Below the pieces are notes generated by a model. That model was given only the letters and a program-made list of their open reading frames with translations, ran no database searches and had not been told where the DNA came from. A DNA stretch of 64,000 bases from Anastatus disparis (Eukaryota > Arthropoda > Insecta > Hymenoptera > Eupelmidae): positions 2,753,001 to 2,817,000 of the forward strand of contig JAFFSR010000242.1 of the NCBI GenBank assembly GCA_017163975.1, given 5' to 3'. A program made the position numbers and the translations under genes. Shown piece by piece: positions 12,262-24,270 of this stretch. Numbering within the stretch: the stretch's first letter is position 1; each line of letters begins with the position of its first letter.

Positions 12262-12873
12262 GGCTGATTCCATTTCAAATCGAACAGTCAGTATACACTC
12301 AAGTCACCAATTACTGCGCTAATGGAGTATGTTATTCTACCCTAAAAATAAGGGTATACGTATTTTTTTATTTTGCTGAAATATCAAAATTGCATCAGAT
12401 ACTTTTGAAAATTGCATACAAAAACTAAATGTTAAAACTGAAAATGTTGAGAATAACTTTAGAGAGCTATCGTTTTACCAATTTCCAATGAATTTTGATA
12501 AACCTTTTTTTATTTTATTTCGTTTTGAGCCCTCTTCAACTCCGTGCAAGAAATTTAAAAAAAAAACTAAAAAATGACTGAGATATATGCATTTTACCAA
12601 AAAATGCACTTTTTATGCACATGCATTTTTCTCGAAAAGGCCATTTTTTTTTTGCTGAAATTTTTTTTGCTGATAGAGGACCAAAATACCTATCTAATAG
12701 TACTTGTTTGATCCCGGCTTTTTTGGTTTGGAGCGAGAAAAAAATTCACAAATTTTGTTGGTGAAAAATGCTTGTATATACGTTCGGAAGTCTTAAGCAG
12801 TCTGCATTCAAACACTGTCGTATGCTTGGCTCATCATTTGTTTACATTTGTATGCATGTATATAGCATCAATA

Positions 12874-12876
<3 letters not shown>

Positions 12877-12945
<69 letters not shown>
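12877..12945. repeat. (AT)n microsatellite
   Basis: This is an uninterrupted AT dinucleotide run inside the long-TIR transposon. Frames of Tyr-Ile repeats crossing it are artefacts. Confidence 0.95.
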
Positions 12946-12948
<3 letters not shown>

Positions 12949-13181
12949 AAATTCGTAATATAAAAATAAATATTTAAACATGAAAAAAAGAATTCTATTC
13001 GTGTATATCTATATTATGTATGTTTCGATGTACAAACAATAGGAGGCTAACTCATGGACAAATACATCGTGTAACCAAAACAGCATATTAGAACTGTTAT
13101 ATAGAAGCTAGTTATTTTTACGGCTGCTTTGAAAGGTGCTTCTCGGGCTTGTGAAAAATTCAACAAAATTGTGAAATAACA

Positions 13182-14213
13182 ATGTCCGAAATTTACTCTT
13201 CTAAAAGAATTTCATGTCCTGATTTTTTTCAAATGCATAAAAAGGTAGTTTATATGAGCAGTAATTCACGTTTTAGACCGTTGGAAGATTTAGCCATTAA
13301 TTTGGCACAGCTTCATCCAGATTTAAATATATTGCCATCTACTAATGTATGTAAAAATTGCCATAAACGCATATCAAAAATGATTTTAAGTGATCTTGAG
13401 TCTATATCTGAAAATGAAATCACTGAACTTTTTAGCGGAAGAGATGATGATTTTATTCCGAAGTCACCCGAACGAATAGAGGAATTAAACGAGAGTATTA
13501 ATTCAGTTTTACCTGAATGCATCTCACCCCTAAAAAGAAAAACTGCAATACCTGAAAATTTTAGAGGAAATTACGTATCTAAAAAGAAAAAATCCTTAAT
13601 TTCAGCTTTTTCTGCTACTGTTGGAAGTAAATTAGAAGATGCGTATGGCATTTCAGTTGAATCAATAGAATCGGACGAAAATTCCACTGAAAACTATTGG
13701 AATGAATTTTTAGAAAATTTTAAATTGGCTTTAGAAAAATGCTCTTCTATTTCGGAGAAAATAAAACTTCTAACTCTACTACCTTCAAAATTAAGCAAAA
13801 TAAAAGTTTGCTCACTATTCCCGAATATAAGCGAGTATATGATAAATAAATCAAGAAATCTCGTGAAAAATAAAGGAGTTAATTCGGAGCCAGATTTATA
13901 TACTGGTCATCCTATTGATGAAAGCACAAAAAATATCGTTATGGAATATTTTCATGAAGAATCGATACAAAATGCTAACGATTTTATAAATTGGGTTCAA
14001 AGTTACACCAATGCAATAAAAATCATTTTACTACCAATAAATGAGATTGAAAGATTTAGAAAAAAGAAAAATATTGAATGGAGTGAGGTTTCTAAATATA
14101 ATGGAATTCAAAAAAGTCATATGTGGTTAAAAAAACTTGGGGAATTAAAATCACATATATTTATTGGCAGGACAGTTATACATGCACTAAATGAAATGAA
14201 AAACAAGAAATAA
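13182..14213 (+). CDS. Transposon-borne protein of unknown family (343 aa)
   Basis: An intact 343-codon ORF lies in the middle of the long-TIR transposon. Residues 12-66 hold spaced Cys/His (SCPDFF, then VCKNCHKRI), a possible zinc-binding region. Residues 115-140 are basic (KRKT, SKKKK), a possible nuclear signal. Around residues 193-240 there is LLTLLPSKLSKIKVCSLFPN then ISEYMINKSRNLV. From memory this resembles a motif (LLP ... K ... F ... S.Y....A..L) in uncharacterised transposon-like animal proteins, where it looks like a helix-turn-helix followed by a longer catalytic part. Here the protein stops at 343 aa with no obvious DDE residues, so it may be a truncated transposase or an accessory DNA-binding protein. 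The TIRs and the intact frame support recent activity; the function is inferred. Confidence 0.75.
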   Translation: MSEIYSSKRISCPDFFQMHKKVVYMSSNSRFRPLEDLAINLAQLHPDLNILPSTNVCKNCHKRISKMILSDLESISENEITELFSGRDDDFIPKSPERIEELNESINSVLPECISPLKRKTAIPENFRGNYVSKKKKSLISAFSATVGSKLEDAYGISVESIESDENSTENYWNEFLENFKLALEKCSSISEKIKLLTLLPSKLSKIKVCSLFPNISEYMINKSRNLVKNKGVNSEPDLYTGHPIDESTKNIVMEYFHEESIQNANDFINWVQSYTNAIKIILLPINEIERFRKKKNIEWSEVSKYNGIQKSHMWLKKLGELKSHIFIGRTVIHALNEMKNKK

Positions 14214-14312
14214 AAGTCAAGCGTCGTGAGACTACATTTAAAACTAAAAATAATAAGCGCAAAAATAAAAAAAAATAATTATCTATAATTATTTTTTTGA
14301 CGCATCCCAACA

Positions 14313-14402
14313 GTGAGAGGCAAGGGGAACTCACTCTAAAAAAGCACCCCGAAGGGAACAGAATCCTTCTACGTCCACGTCGTTGTTCCTGGATAATGCT
14401 AA
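14313..14402 (+). ncRNA. Candidate structured RNA module, copy in the long-TIR transposon
   Basis: This 90-bp block aligns almost gap-free with 33348-33437 in the piggyBac element. GTGAG/CTCAC can pair around AGGCAAGGGGAA, GGGG can pair with the CCCC of AAGCACCCC, and GGGAAC (14354-14359) pairs with GTTCCT (14385-14390). The piggyBac copy has GGAGAC/GTCTCT in the same stem, so two pairs have changed on both strands. It sits about 100 bp after the ORF stop and just before the right TIR. It could be a self-cleaving RNA, an mRNA 3'-end element or a DNA site; the class is unknown. Confidence 0.55.
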
Positions 14403-15493
14403 ACGAAGGATAATATTTAAATGTCGACTGCTTAAGACTTCCGAACGTATATACAAGCATTTTTCACCAACAAAATTTGTGAATTTTTTTCTCGCTCCAA
14501 ACCAAAAAAGCCGGGATCAAACAAGTACTATTAGATAGGTATTTTGGTCCTCTATCAGCAAAAAAAATTTCAACAAAAAAAAAATGGCCTTTTCGAGAAA
14601 AATGCATGTGCATAAAAAGTGCATTTTTTGGTAAAATGCATATATCTCAGTCATTTTTTAGTTTTTTTTTTAAATTTCTTGCACGGAGTTGAAGAGGGCT
14701 CAAAACGAAATAAAATAAAAAAAGGTTTATCAAAATTCATTGGAAATTGGTAAAACGATAGCTCTCTAAAGTTATTCTCAACATTTTCAGTTTTAACATT
14801 TAGTTTTTGTATGCAATTTTCAAAAGTATCTGATGCAATTTTGATATTTCAGCAAAATAAAAAAATACGTATACCCTTATTTTTAGGGTAGAATAACATA
14901 CTCCATTAGCGCAGTAATTGGTGACTTGAGTGTATACTGACTGTTCGATTTGAAATGGAATCAGCCATAAGTTAAAAAATTGAAAAGCTTATAATGAATA
15001 AAAGTTATTGATAGACATTTGCCAAATGTTAAAATTTCTAATTTCAACTATTTGATAAAACAAAAATTTATTTTATTTTATTTATTTAACGAAGAATGAC
15101 TGTTTATAAGACATTCTTAAAAATTTAACAACTGTCCATATTCATACTTTTTATTAAATCTTGAATTATAAGTGACATGCTTCAACAATTTATTTTTCAT
15201 TGAACTTCCTAGAAAAATTAATAGATTAATATATGCCAATGTTAATGCTGTTGAATTGTTTCTATCAAAAGTCTTGATTTAATAGTTTGTATACGACTGT
15301 TAAAACCTGTAATGATACACTGAGAAAGATGATGTATAAAAAGTTAACACAATTCACATAAAAATTACTATAATTCATGTGTGGGTGAAGTTTACCTCGG
15401 GGATACCTCGGAATTTTTTCATTGCGGAAACATTTAGAAAATCGTTTGTAGAATCTATTCCAATGTATGAACATTCACCCTGGGTCCTCCATA

Positions 15494-16354
15494 AGGGTCA
15501 AAGGCGCTCTTAAATAGGTTTTTATTTTTTTTTAGGTTTTCCCAACATTATACCTCACTAAATTTAGTGAAATCTTAAAGATTATATAGAAATACATATT
15601 TCTAATTTTTTTAGCGGGGTTCATTGCTGGGAAAGTAATAAGGATCAATGAAAATATAACCTCAACAGAGAAAATATTTTTTTTCACATCTTCCCAACAT
15701 TGTACTCTGCTAAACTTTTAATATTACAAAAGTCTTACAAAAATACAATTTTTTGCATTTTTTTTAGTTCGATAAATTACTGAGAAAGTAATAAAAGTGC
15801 TAAAAATACAACTTTCTATACAGACTTTATTTTTTTTCAGCTCTCCCCAACCATGTAATCCACTGAACTTTTAAGATTATAAAAATCATAGAAAAATACA
15901 TATCAATAAATTGCCAGCAGTGTACCTTACTGAAAAAATTATGGATATGTATTTTTCTATGATTTTTATAATCTCAAAAATTTAGCGGGGTACAAGGCTG
16001 GGAGAACTGAAAAAAATAAAGTCCATACAGGTAGTTGTCTTTTTAGCACTTTTATTACTTTCACAATAATTTATCAAACAAAACAAAATTGCAAAAGTGT
16101 ATTTTTGTAAGATTTTTTTAATATTATAAAAGTTTAGCGGGGTGCAATGTAGAGAAGATCTGAAAAAAAATATTTTCTCTATTGTGGTTATATTTTTATT
16201 GATTTTTATTACTTTCCCAACAATTAACCTAGCTCAAAAAATAAGAGATACCGATTTCTACATAATCTACAAGATTTTACCAAATTTAGCAGGGTATAAT
16301 ACTGGGAAAATTAAGAAAATAAATAAAAACCTATTCAAGGGCGCATCTGACCCT
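15494..16354. mobile_element. Palindromic MITE built of repeated inverted subunits, TA-flanked
   Basis: The ends AGGGTCAAAGGCGC and GCGCATCTGACCCT are flanked by TA (15492-15493, 16355-16356). The interior repeats a subunit of about 150-190 bp in both orientations, recognisable by TTCCCAACATT.TAC.. and TTTAGCGGGGT. This makes a multi-hairpin structure. The open frame at 16142-16483 crosses the right end and is not a gene. Confidence 0.8.
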
Positions 16355-16430
16355 TATTTCTTAAGTTGCGTGAGCTTTAGGGGCGATGCCAAATCCATAA
16401 CTGTCAATTATAAGTCGGACTGTTTTCTTA

Positions 16431-17124
16431 CCACGAGAGTGTCTGAGTTGCGGGTTACATATCTTGATGCAACTTCGGGATAAGTATTTAGGTACCAAAA
16501 TATGAGTAAAGCCACAGCGGTACGGTCAAACGCTTCGAAAAAGTGAAGTTATGGATGATTATAGTCCTATTTTCGGAAAAATATGAAAAAAGAACTCCTT
16601 ATTGAAGTGTAAATAATTCTGTCTGGAAATGTCTTTAATAAATTCACAATAACTTAAATGAAAGGAGAGAAAGCAAGCTTTAATTTGCTAGTTTCCGAAT
16701 TAAAAAATAATAATTAGAACTAAAGTTATGCTTGTTTAAAATTAAGCATCAAAAGAGTACTAAAAATCACCATCCTTCAAAATTTAGACTATTTTTAGTA
16801 CTTTCTTACTGCTCAACTTTAAAAAAGCATAACATTAGTTCTAATTATTATTTGTAGTTCGGAAACTAGCAAATTAAAGCTTGCTTTCTCTGCTTTCATT
16901 TAAGTTTGTGAATTTATTAAAGACATTTCTAGACAGAATTATTTACACTTCAATAAGGAGTTCTTTTTTCATATTTTTCCGAAAATAAGACTATAATCGT
17001 CCATAACTTCAGTTTTTCGAAGCATTAGACCGTACCGCTGTGGCTTTACTCATATTTTGGTACCTAAATACTTATTCCAAAGTTTCATCAAGATCTGTGA
17101 CCCGCAACTCAGACACTCTCCTGG
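16431..17124. mobile_element. Palindromic MITE with TTA target duplication (family H2)
   Basis: The arms of about 320 bp begin CCACGAGAGTGTCTGAGTTG and end with the complement ...GACACTCTCCTGG. TTA flanks both sides (16428-16430, 17125-17127). The terminal motif C(C/T)AGGAGAGTRTC is shared with the 468-1128 and 42884 elements, so these are related PIF/Harbinger-type families. Confidence 0.85.
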
Positions 17125-17127
17125 TTA

Positions 17128-19569
17128 GTTTACCAAATTCGTATCGAAATTATGTATTTTTAGCGCCAAAATGACTTCGTTAGTGTTAACACGTTAAAAA
17201 GAACATTTTAGGAAAATACGCAAGTTTTTTGTAAATTTCAAAAATTTTTGAAAAATACAGAATCTTAAAAAAAATTGTTCTTATACGAATATGTTGAATT
17301 TAACATTTTCTGAACTGAAAATCAGACCATTATTATCTTATTATAATTAGCATTTTTCTAAAGTAATGATGAATACTACAAGATTGAAAAAAGTGTATTT
17401 GCTACGGATTTGTTTAAAAATGTTTAAGAAAAAATTGTGGCTTAATAAAATTAACGTTGTTGAAAAGAGAAACAAAACACTTTAATTTTTGTGTATTAAT
17501 ACACTGAAAATTTTTTTAAAATATTGACAAATAGTAAACATAAATTTCAGAAACATTAAAAATTTTAATTAAAAATAATGTAATGAAACCAAACAAATTT
17601 GATAAAACCATTAAATTAACATTTTTTTTCATAAAGTTAAGAATTTATAAAAGAAAAAATGTTTGCTTTGGATTAAGAATAAGTATATACTCAAATGAAT
17701 TATTTTTGAAAAAAAAATTTCTTTTGTATGATAATTTATTATTTATATTGAAAAAATGTATGCATCTATAATAAAAAATAATTTATTTAAGTTGTTACAT
17801 CTGTATATATTACCCTTATTATTATTTCTATTATCTCTTAAGACTGTAATATCATACTGAGTAATTCTATTTTTATTGTGCAATATTATTTATGCATTTT
17901 ATGTTTTTTTTTTAATTTAATTGTATATTACACGTTTTTTTGTACATATATTACAAAATAAAAATATATCTATCTATATACGTGAATGTATCTTTTTCAA
18001 ATATAAAATAATGCAATATAATTATTTCAATATAAATTTATAATCGATATCTTAGTTCACACTCCTAATAATATCTTCGAAGCATGTATAAAAAAAAATT
18101 TTATGAGAAAAATATTATTTTTTGAGCTAATAATTATTATATGAATAAGTGTTTACTTTTAATTTCTTTCTATAGTTTGTAAGAGCGAAGTTGTAATTCG
18201 GCTAGGTGCAAGCGCTACCTCAGCGTTTTAAGCGCGATATGAAGATATCCTGTCAGAAATGCGAATGTTAGAAGAGTTTCTCACGGTCCAAATGGTTAAC
18301 AAGTTTTTAAGACGCATGCAGTTTTTTTTTATCTTACCTTCTTGATGTGAAATAATTTTTTAGTCAGTCTGTAACTAACCCTTTCAAGATCGACTCCTTC
18401 CTTGATCTACGGTATAAACAACATAAAAGTCAATCGTCAAAAAAAAGCTAGTTGTATGCGCGCCTAAGATTATTAAAATAAAAATTTTTATAGAACCAAA
18501 ATAGGGTCAAATTTGATCGCGCGCTTAAATTAGCAAGTGTATAGAGAGATTTTCTTCTGCAATAATTAATCCAATTGTGATAATTATTTCAATAGTAATA
18601 TTATTACAAATTTAAATAAATTATCGGCAGAAATATTTTCAAAGGTTTTTATTTCTGGGTGACTCGTTTCTGTAACATCAATAATTCAAATATATTAAAA
18701 ATTATAAATGAATAACTAAATTGAAATCAATATTTGTGACAGTGCGTATTTATTTAATTCAACCTCAGAGACACTACGCCCACTTTAGCATAAAAAGAAA
18801 AATCTTCGACACGCGAGCCATACCGTATTAAATTAACTGATTTAGCCTCCCTACCATGAAAACCATTATTGATTAGAAATATTCCACAAATAATAAATAA
18901 AATTTAATACGTCCAAGAAAACCAAAAAAAAGTGACTGAACGTAACACATGTATTTACTTATTCTTAACCGAAAAATAAACAATTTTTCTGTCTGGAGTT
19001 ATTTTCTACAGCTCGTAGATTTAGAGATAATCAAACCTGAAAAAAGTGATTTTTTAACGATAATCAACATAACTTCCGACCGGCTTAATCTAAATCCATC
19101 ATATAGCTCTTATTTTTAAAAAGAGTCAAATAAGAATTTTTTCCATTTTGTTGTATTAATATCCATTGACTTTTTCAAAAATTACACAATTTTTTTTGAG
19201 GCGAGAAAAAATGTTTCTTTATTTTTATTATTCTATTGTAGAATACCTTAATATTGTAGAAAATTTTAATTATTTTTACTAAAACCAATGGAAAATAAAA
19301 GATATTACTTAACTCTTTAAAACTTACTTTGGTTTTTTGAGATTCATGAATTATTTTTGTCGGTGATATAAAATTTTAAAGATTAGCTAAATTGTATTTT
19401 TTGGCCAGAAACTTATGCACGCCACTGTAAATATTGACCTAATTTGATGATTTTTAAATTAATTTGCAATGATACTTATCTTTATTAAAATGAATTGAGA
19501 TATTCCAAAAGATTATAGCTTCATCACTGGGTTTTTTTAATGTAAATGTCAGGATCATATCCTGGAAAA
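17128..19569. other. AT-rich intergenic DNA with one mariner-type terminus
   Basis: No gene is seen. The segment 19020-19435 ends GGCCAGAAACTTATGCACGC then CACTG and TA, a mariner-type end whose relatives lie near 23920 and 35460. A GC-richer stretch at 18180-18300 (AAGTTGTAATTCGGCTAGGT) is unexplained. Confidence 0.4.
19395..19433 (-). repeat. Terminus of the GCATAAGTTTCTGGCC repeat family
   Basis: Read on the minus strand this starts CAGTGGCGTGCATAAGTTTC and continues TGGCC. Diverged relatives occur at 23921-24000 (forward) and 35110-35475 (reverse). CAGTGGC next to TA is typical of Tc1/mariner ends. Confidence 0.6.
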
Positions 19570-19576
19570 GCAATAT

Positions 19577-21068
19577 CAACGAAGATAGATCCTAATAGAA
19601 GCGCAGAACCCCAAGGCGCTTTGAAGCTAGAAATATATATTTCTATACATATGTAGTTAAATACATATGTAGTTGGTACCCCGACCAGACGCGGCGTTAA
19701 CGTCGCTTTCAGTAGGTAAATGATAACGACCGGTCGGTAAATGAACGGCAGTCATCATTGCTATTTATTCTGATTATATTTGATAACTATAATAAAGTTA
19801 AAAAAATATAATGGAACCCCATGTAATTATGAAAAAAATAAAATTAAGAGATTGAAATAATGAAAAACAATTTAAGTGAAACTTAAACTGTTATTCTTAA
19901 ACCCCAAAAGGCGAACAATGTATATACTACATTCTTGGATCTGAAATTTATAATCAGCTGTGGCGTAGTGGCTAAGTCGTTCGTTCGACAATCTTTTTGA
20001 TGTCGATTCAATTCCCGATCAGGTTCTTTTTTCTTTTCTTTTTTTTCTTTTGCAATTTGTATTAATAAAAGCAAATGTATGAAAAATTAAAATTTTTGTA
20101 AAATTAAATTTTTTTAATATTTAATTTTGATAAAAATTACATTCTTTTTATTAATAATTTTGATAAAATTAAATTTTTTTAATATTTAATTTTGATAAAA
20201 CTTAAATTGTTTTAATATTTAATTTTATTAATAAACTATGATTTTTATTTTTTTTAATGCATACAATTTAAAAAATGAATAAAATAAATCTGGAAGTGAG
20301 TAAAATCAAATATGTTTTTTTGTTTTGAAAATAAGAAAAATATTCTTTTGAAAAAAAATTATGAAAAATTTGTATTTTACTCACTTCCAGATTTATTTTA
20401 TTCATTTTTTAAATTGTATGCATTAAAAAAACAATAAAAATCACAGTTATTAATAAAATTAAATATTAAAACAATTTAATTTTATCTAAATTAAATATTA
20501 AAAAAATTTAATTTTATCAAAATTATTAATAAAAAGAATTTAATTTTTATCAAAATTAAATATTAAAAAAATTTAATTTTACAAAAATTTTAATTTTTCA
20601 TACACTTGCTTTTATTAATACAAATTGCAAAAGAAAAAAAAAAAAGAGAAAAAAAAAACCTGATCGGGAATTGAATCAAAAAGATTTTGTCGAGCGAACG
20701 ACTTAGCCACTACGCCACAGCTGATTATAAATTTCAGACACAAGAATGTAGTATATAAATTGTTCGCCTTTTGGGATTTAAGAATAACAGTTTAAGTTTC
20801 ACTTAAATTGTTTTTCATTATTTCAATCTCTTAATTTTATTTTTTTATAATTACATGGGGTTCCATTATATTTTTTTAACTTTATTATAGTTATCAAATA
20901 TAATCTGAATAAATAGCAATGATAACTGCCGTTCATTTACCGACCGGTCGTTATCATTTACTTACTGAAAGCGACGTTAACGCCGCGTCTGGTCGGGGTA
21001 CCAACTACATATTTCTAGCTTCAAAGCGCCTTGGGATTCTGCGCTTCTATTAGGATCTATCTTCGTTG
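19577..21068. mobile_element. 1.5-kb near-perfect palindromic element with tRNA-like segments in both arms
   Basis: The arms of about 740 bp begin CAACGAAGATAGATCC and mirror each other to a centre near 20340. GCAATAT flanks both sides (19570-19576, 21069-21075), a 7-bp or slightly eroded longer duplication. Each arm contains a tRNA-like A box (GGCGTAGTGGCTAAG) and B box (GATTCAATTCC) at 19957-20033 and 20660-20730, so the palindrome probably arose by inverted duplication of a SINE-bearing segment. There is no coding capacity. Confidence 0.85.
19957..20033 (+). repeat. tRNA-derived SINE-like segment in palindrome arm
   Basis: A pol III type A box (TGGCGTAGTGGCTAAGTCG) is followed about 40 bp later by GATTCAATTCCCGATC, a B-box-like sequence, and then a pyrimidine-rich stretch. 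A clean cloverleaf does not fold, so this is not a functional tRNA. The mirror copy is on the other arm. Confidence 0.55.
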
Positions 21069-21075
21069 GCAATAT

Positions 21076-23120
21076 ATCATCTGCACGTATATAAATAAGT
21101 ATACGTATTTTACACATAGCATATATTTTCTTAATAATTTATTTAAACAACATTTTTCTAAATCAATTAATATTACTTCAGCAAGAATGGAATTTACGGA
21201 ACTAACTATTGCATAACCAAATGTTTGTAACAATTATTGTTGTGAAAAAATTATTGTACCATAAATTGCACAATATTAAGAAATTCATGTGTGTTAAAAA
21301 GTCAAGTATCTTAAAAAATTTCACTAGATTTCCTGTAACTGCATTAACATTATTAAAAAACCATTTATCTTAGATTATGTATTTTAGTATTGATGATCAG
21401 TAAATATAATGATTGTTTTGATTTACTCAAGACAAATAAACTTGTTACAATTTCATGTAGATAAAACAACAAAATTTTAATTTGAATGAAAAATTATCAA
21501 AAATCTGATTAAAAAATTATTAATGTGCTTATTGACATAATAGATTAATAAAGTTTTTAAAAAGTCAACATTTCTATAGAAAAAATTAGATTGTTTACAA
21601 ATGTCAACAGCATTTCTTTTTAAATTTATTTATGAAAAATGTTTTAAGTTAAAACAAAAATTAAATTGCAAACTGATTGCACCTCTTTATATTAATGCAT
21701 TATTACTATTGTATTAACCATATTAATAAAAATTATTAAATGCCAATTAACTATTTCATCAATAAATCATTGTTAAAATTGTATAAACACAAATTCTTAT
21801 TTCAATCACCACTGCCTTCGTCAAAATGAATTATGAATACGTCACAAAGAAAACATTTTTTCAATCATAAATTGGTCATTGATTATAAAGAAGCATAATT
21901 CAATTGAATTGAATCAACCATAAATGATCAATTAGGTTGAGAAAACGAGCGAGAAAGAAAAATTAACATAAAGAATTAAAGTTCATTATTGCGATTATTG
22001 TTTATCAATTAAAATTACGTAAGATACATTAAACAAATAATCAAGTCATAAAAATAAAAAAAGTTTTAATTAAATGTATTTCAATAATTGGAGCATTAAA
22101 GTATTTTAAAATCTATAAAATACTTATTTTTGTGAATTCTGAAAATAATTAAGTATGTGTGCTCAATGAATTAATACTAACACTGATTTGTTTATAAATT
22201 AAATACAATTTTAAAACTTGTTGCATATTATAATTTATTTTAATTTCATCTATTTTCAGTGTAGTTCATAATACTATTTTAAAAATTTGAATCATTGAAT
22301 TTTGCAATAATAAAATTATAATAAAAAATAATTTTAGCCCTAATAAATGAAATATTTTAAAACTCTAATTTAATTGTAAATTCTAATTTACAATTATATT
22401 ATCTCTGCATAATATTGATAACTGAAATCATGAATTCAAAAAAGAATTTTCCAGCTAAACGAGAAAATTTCTTTTTAAAATAATTTTTCTGTTAACCATA
22501 ATCAAAAATATTCAAAATTGTTTTAAAAATCATAATTCACTAGCATATGGAACACATAACTCATGAGACTGAGTTTAATTCTTGTTCTTGCAAAATTCTT
22601 GTTTTTGCAAAATTTACCGCGTCTGAGATTGAGTAACACCAGTATTAAAATATATGTTTTAATAAAAGGCAATCAGTTGTTAAGAACTTGATCAAATCAT
22701 AATAATAGTAACAAAAACAGTGATAGTACTTAAAATAAGTTATTTAAAGAACTTAATTATTTTGTAAAAATATTACTATTATGATGTAATTTTTTAAAGA
22801 AGATTAAGATGCAACTAATGAAATACAAATATAATAATAATTATACATATCAGAATATTTCTTAATCAAAAACATCTATTGTAATAGTGTTTACTCTTGC
22901 GATCTCTGACGCAAAACGCATTCAAATTGCAAATGAAGACAACTTTTATTTGAACGATGAATAGAAATCATATCAAAATGAAATTTCAAAGAAACGAATG
23001 ACAAATGAATTAATATCGGATTAGATAATTTGTTTGAAATAAATTATCATCAAATCGTAATTTATTATTACGATTAGGGCATCGAAGTTTATTTTGAATT
23101 GCAAATTATCAAAATACTCA
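21076..23120. other. AT-rich DNA upstream of protease gene 1
   Basis: I see no coding frame or bounded repeat. The 22900-23120 part, next to the promoter, has several GAATTGCAAAT-like words. Distal control elements may lie here but cannot be read from sequence alone. Confidence 0.4.
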
Positions 23121-23121
23121 G

Positions 23122-23130
23122 TATAAATAA
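23122..23130 (+). promoter_or_regulatory. TATA box of protease gene 1
   Basis: TATAAATAA lies about 65 bp before the start codon. The context CTCAGTATAAATAAGAAC matches TTCAGTATATATAAAAG at gene 2, supporting a shared promoter. Confidence 0.7.
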
Positions 23131-23192
23131 GAACTCCAAATGTTTTTCAAACATACCATTGCTATCGGTGGGATATACAAGATAATATCAAC

Positions 23193-24212
23193 ATGAACAA
23201 AATTGGTATTTTGTTACTTACCGTTTTGGTGATTGGTAAGTTTAAATAATATATTTAAAATTATTTCATTTTAAAAGCGACTACAGAAGTTGGGTTGAAT
23301 TCCATTTCGTGTTACTCTTATAGTTTAAAAAATTTGTTGGACTTTTAAGTTTACCAATTTAAGGGATTTTAAAAAATGGTAGAGAATTAAAAGTTTTGAT
23401 AAATTTTACATACTAAGAGTATGATTTGTAAATTAAAAAATTAAACTTGACTTAATCTTTATTTAGAATTCAGGGAAGGAAAGTATGAAACGTCTGAGAC
23501 GTTGAGAGCATTGGTCAATGATTTTAAAAAAATTAATAGCTCGTATTAAATTATTAATTATATTCCATTTTCTCATACATAAAGTTTTGTACTTGTAAAA
23601 TTTTTCTTTTCATTTTATAAAACTAGCAATTTTAAGCGCGCTGCGCGCGCCTTGTTTTATTTGTTTATTAGTTAACATAATTCATTGAAATTTCAAAATT
23701 TTTTTCTAAATTTCAAATTTTTGTCACTTGTTTTATTTTAACCAATCAAAACTGTCTTATCGTGATGACAGAGTTTATCCATCACTTTTTTAAAAGAGGA
23801 ATAAATATTGCAGATTTTTTATATGCAAATAATTGAAAAATAATATTTTTAAAACAATCAACGATAAAAATTCAATCAAATGATAGAAAATTTCTATAAA
23901 AAGTTGAAATATAATTACGTGCATAAGTTTCTGGCCACCTCATATCAAAATCTTCGAATATTCAAAGTTTCTGTTTCTTAAAAAATCAGACTAGCCAAAA
24001 ATCAAAGATGGTTTTAAAGTGCAAAGTTTATATCCTGTTGTACGTTTTTTGCAGTAAAAAAGTGAATGTTTTTTTTCCCATTCTTCTTCCCACAAAGTTA
24101 ACGGATTTTATAAAAATAAAATGAAATAGAATAAGTAACTACTATAAGAAATTTAAAAAAATAAATAAACTGGTGTGGCAGTCGTGGGGACTGGTCGACA
24201 GAAGCTATGCTT

Positions 24213-24270
<58 letters not shown>

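Larger units (their letters stand above)
12262..14966 (+). mobile_element. Long-TIR DNA transposon with one intact ORF, ATAA-flanked
   Basis: Inverted terminal repeats of about 545 bp (12262-12808 and 14421-14966) begin GGCTGATTCCATTTCAAATC and are nearly identical between arms, implying a young insertion. The 4-bp ATAA on both sides (12258-12261, 14967-14970) is the likely target duplication. Between the arms lie an (AT)n tract, a 343-codon ORF and a GC-richer module (14313-14402) shared with the piggyBac element at 30681. The 4-bp duplication and GG start would suit TTAA-type families such as Kolobok or Sola, but I cannot assign the superfamily. Confidence 0.85.

Noticed and set aside
12768..12963. 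Tyr-Ile repeat proteins
   Set aside because: Translation of an (AT)n microsatellite; the same applies at 24098-24391 and 59999-60190.
16142..16483. 113-codon frame with a hydrophobic segment, signal-like
   Set aside because: It crosses the right half of the palindromic element and its TA boundary into the next element; its sequence mirrors the left half, so it is repeat DNA.
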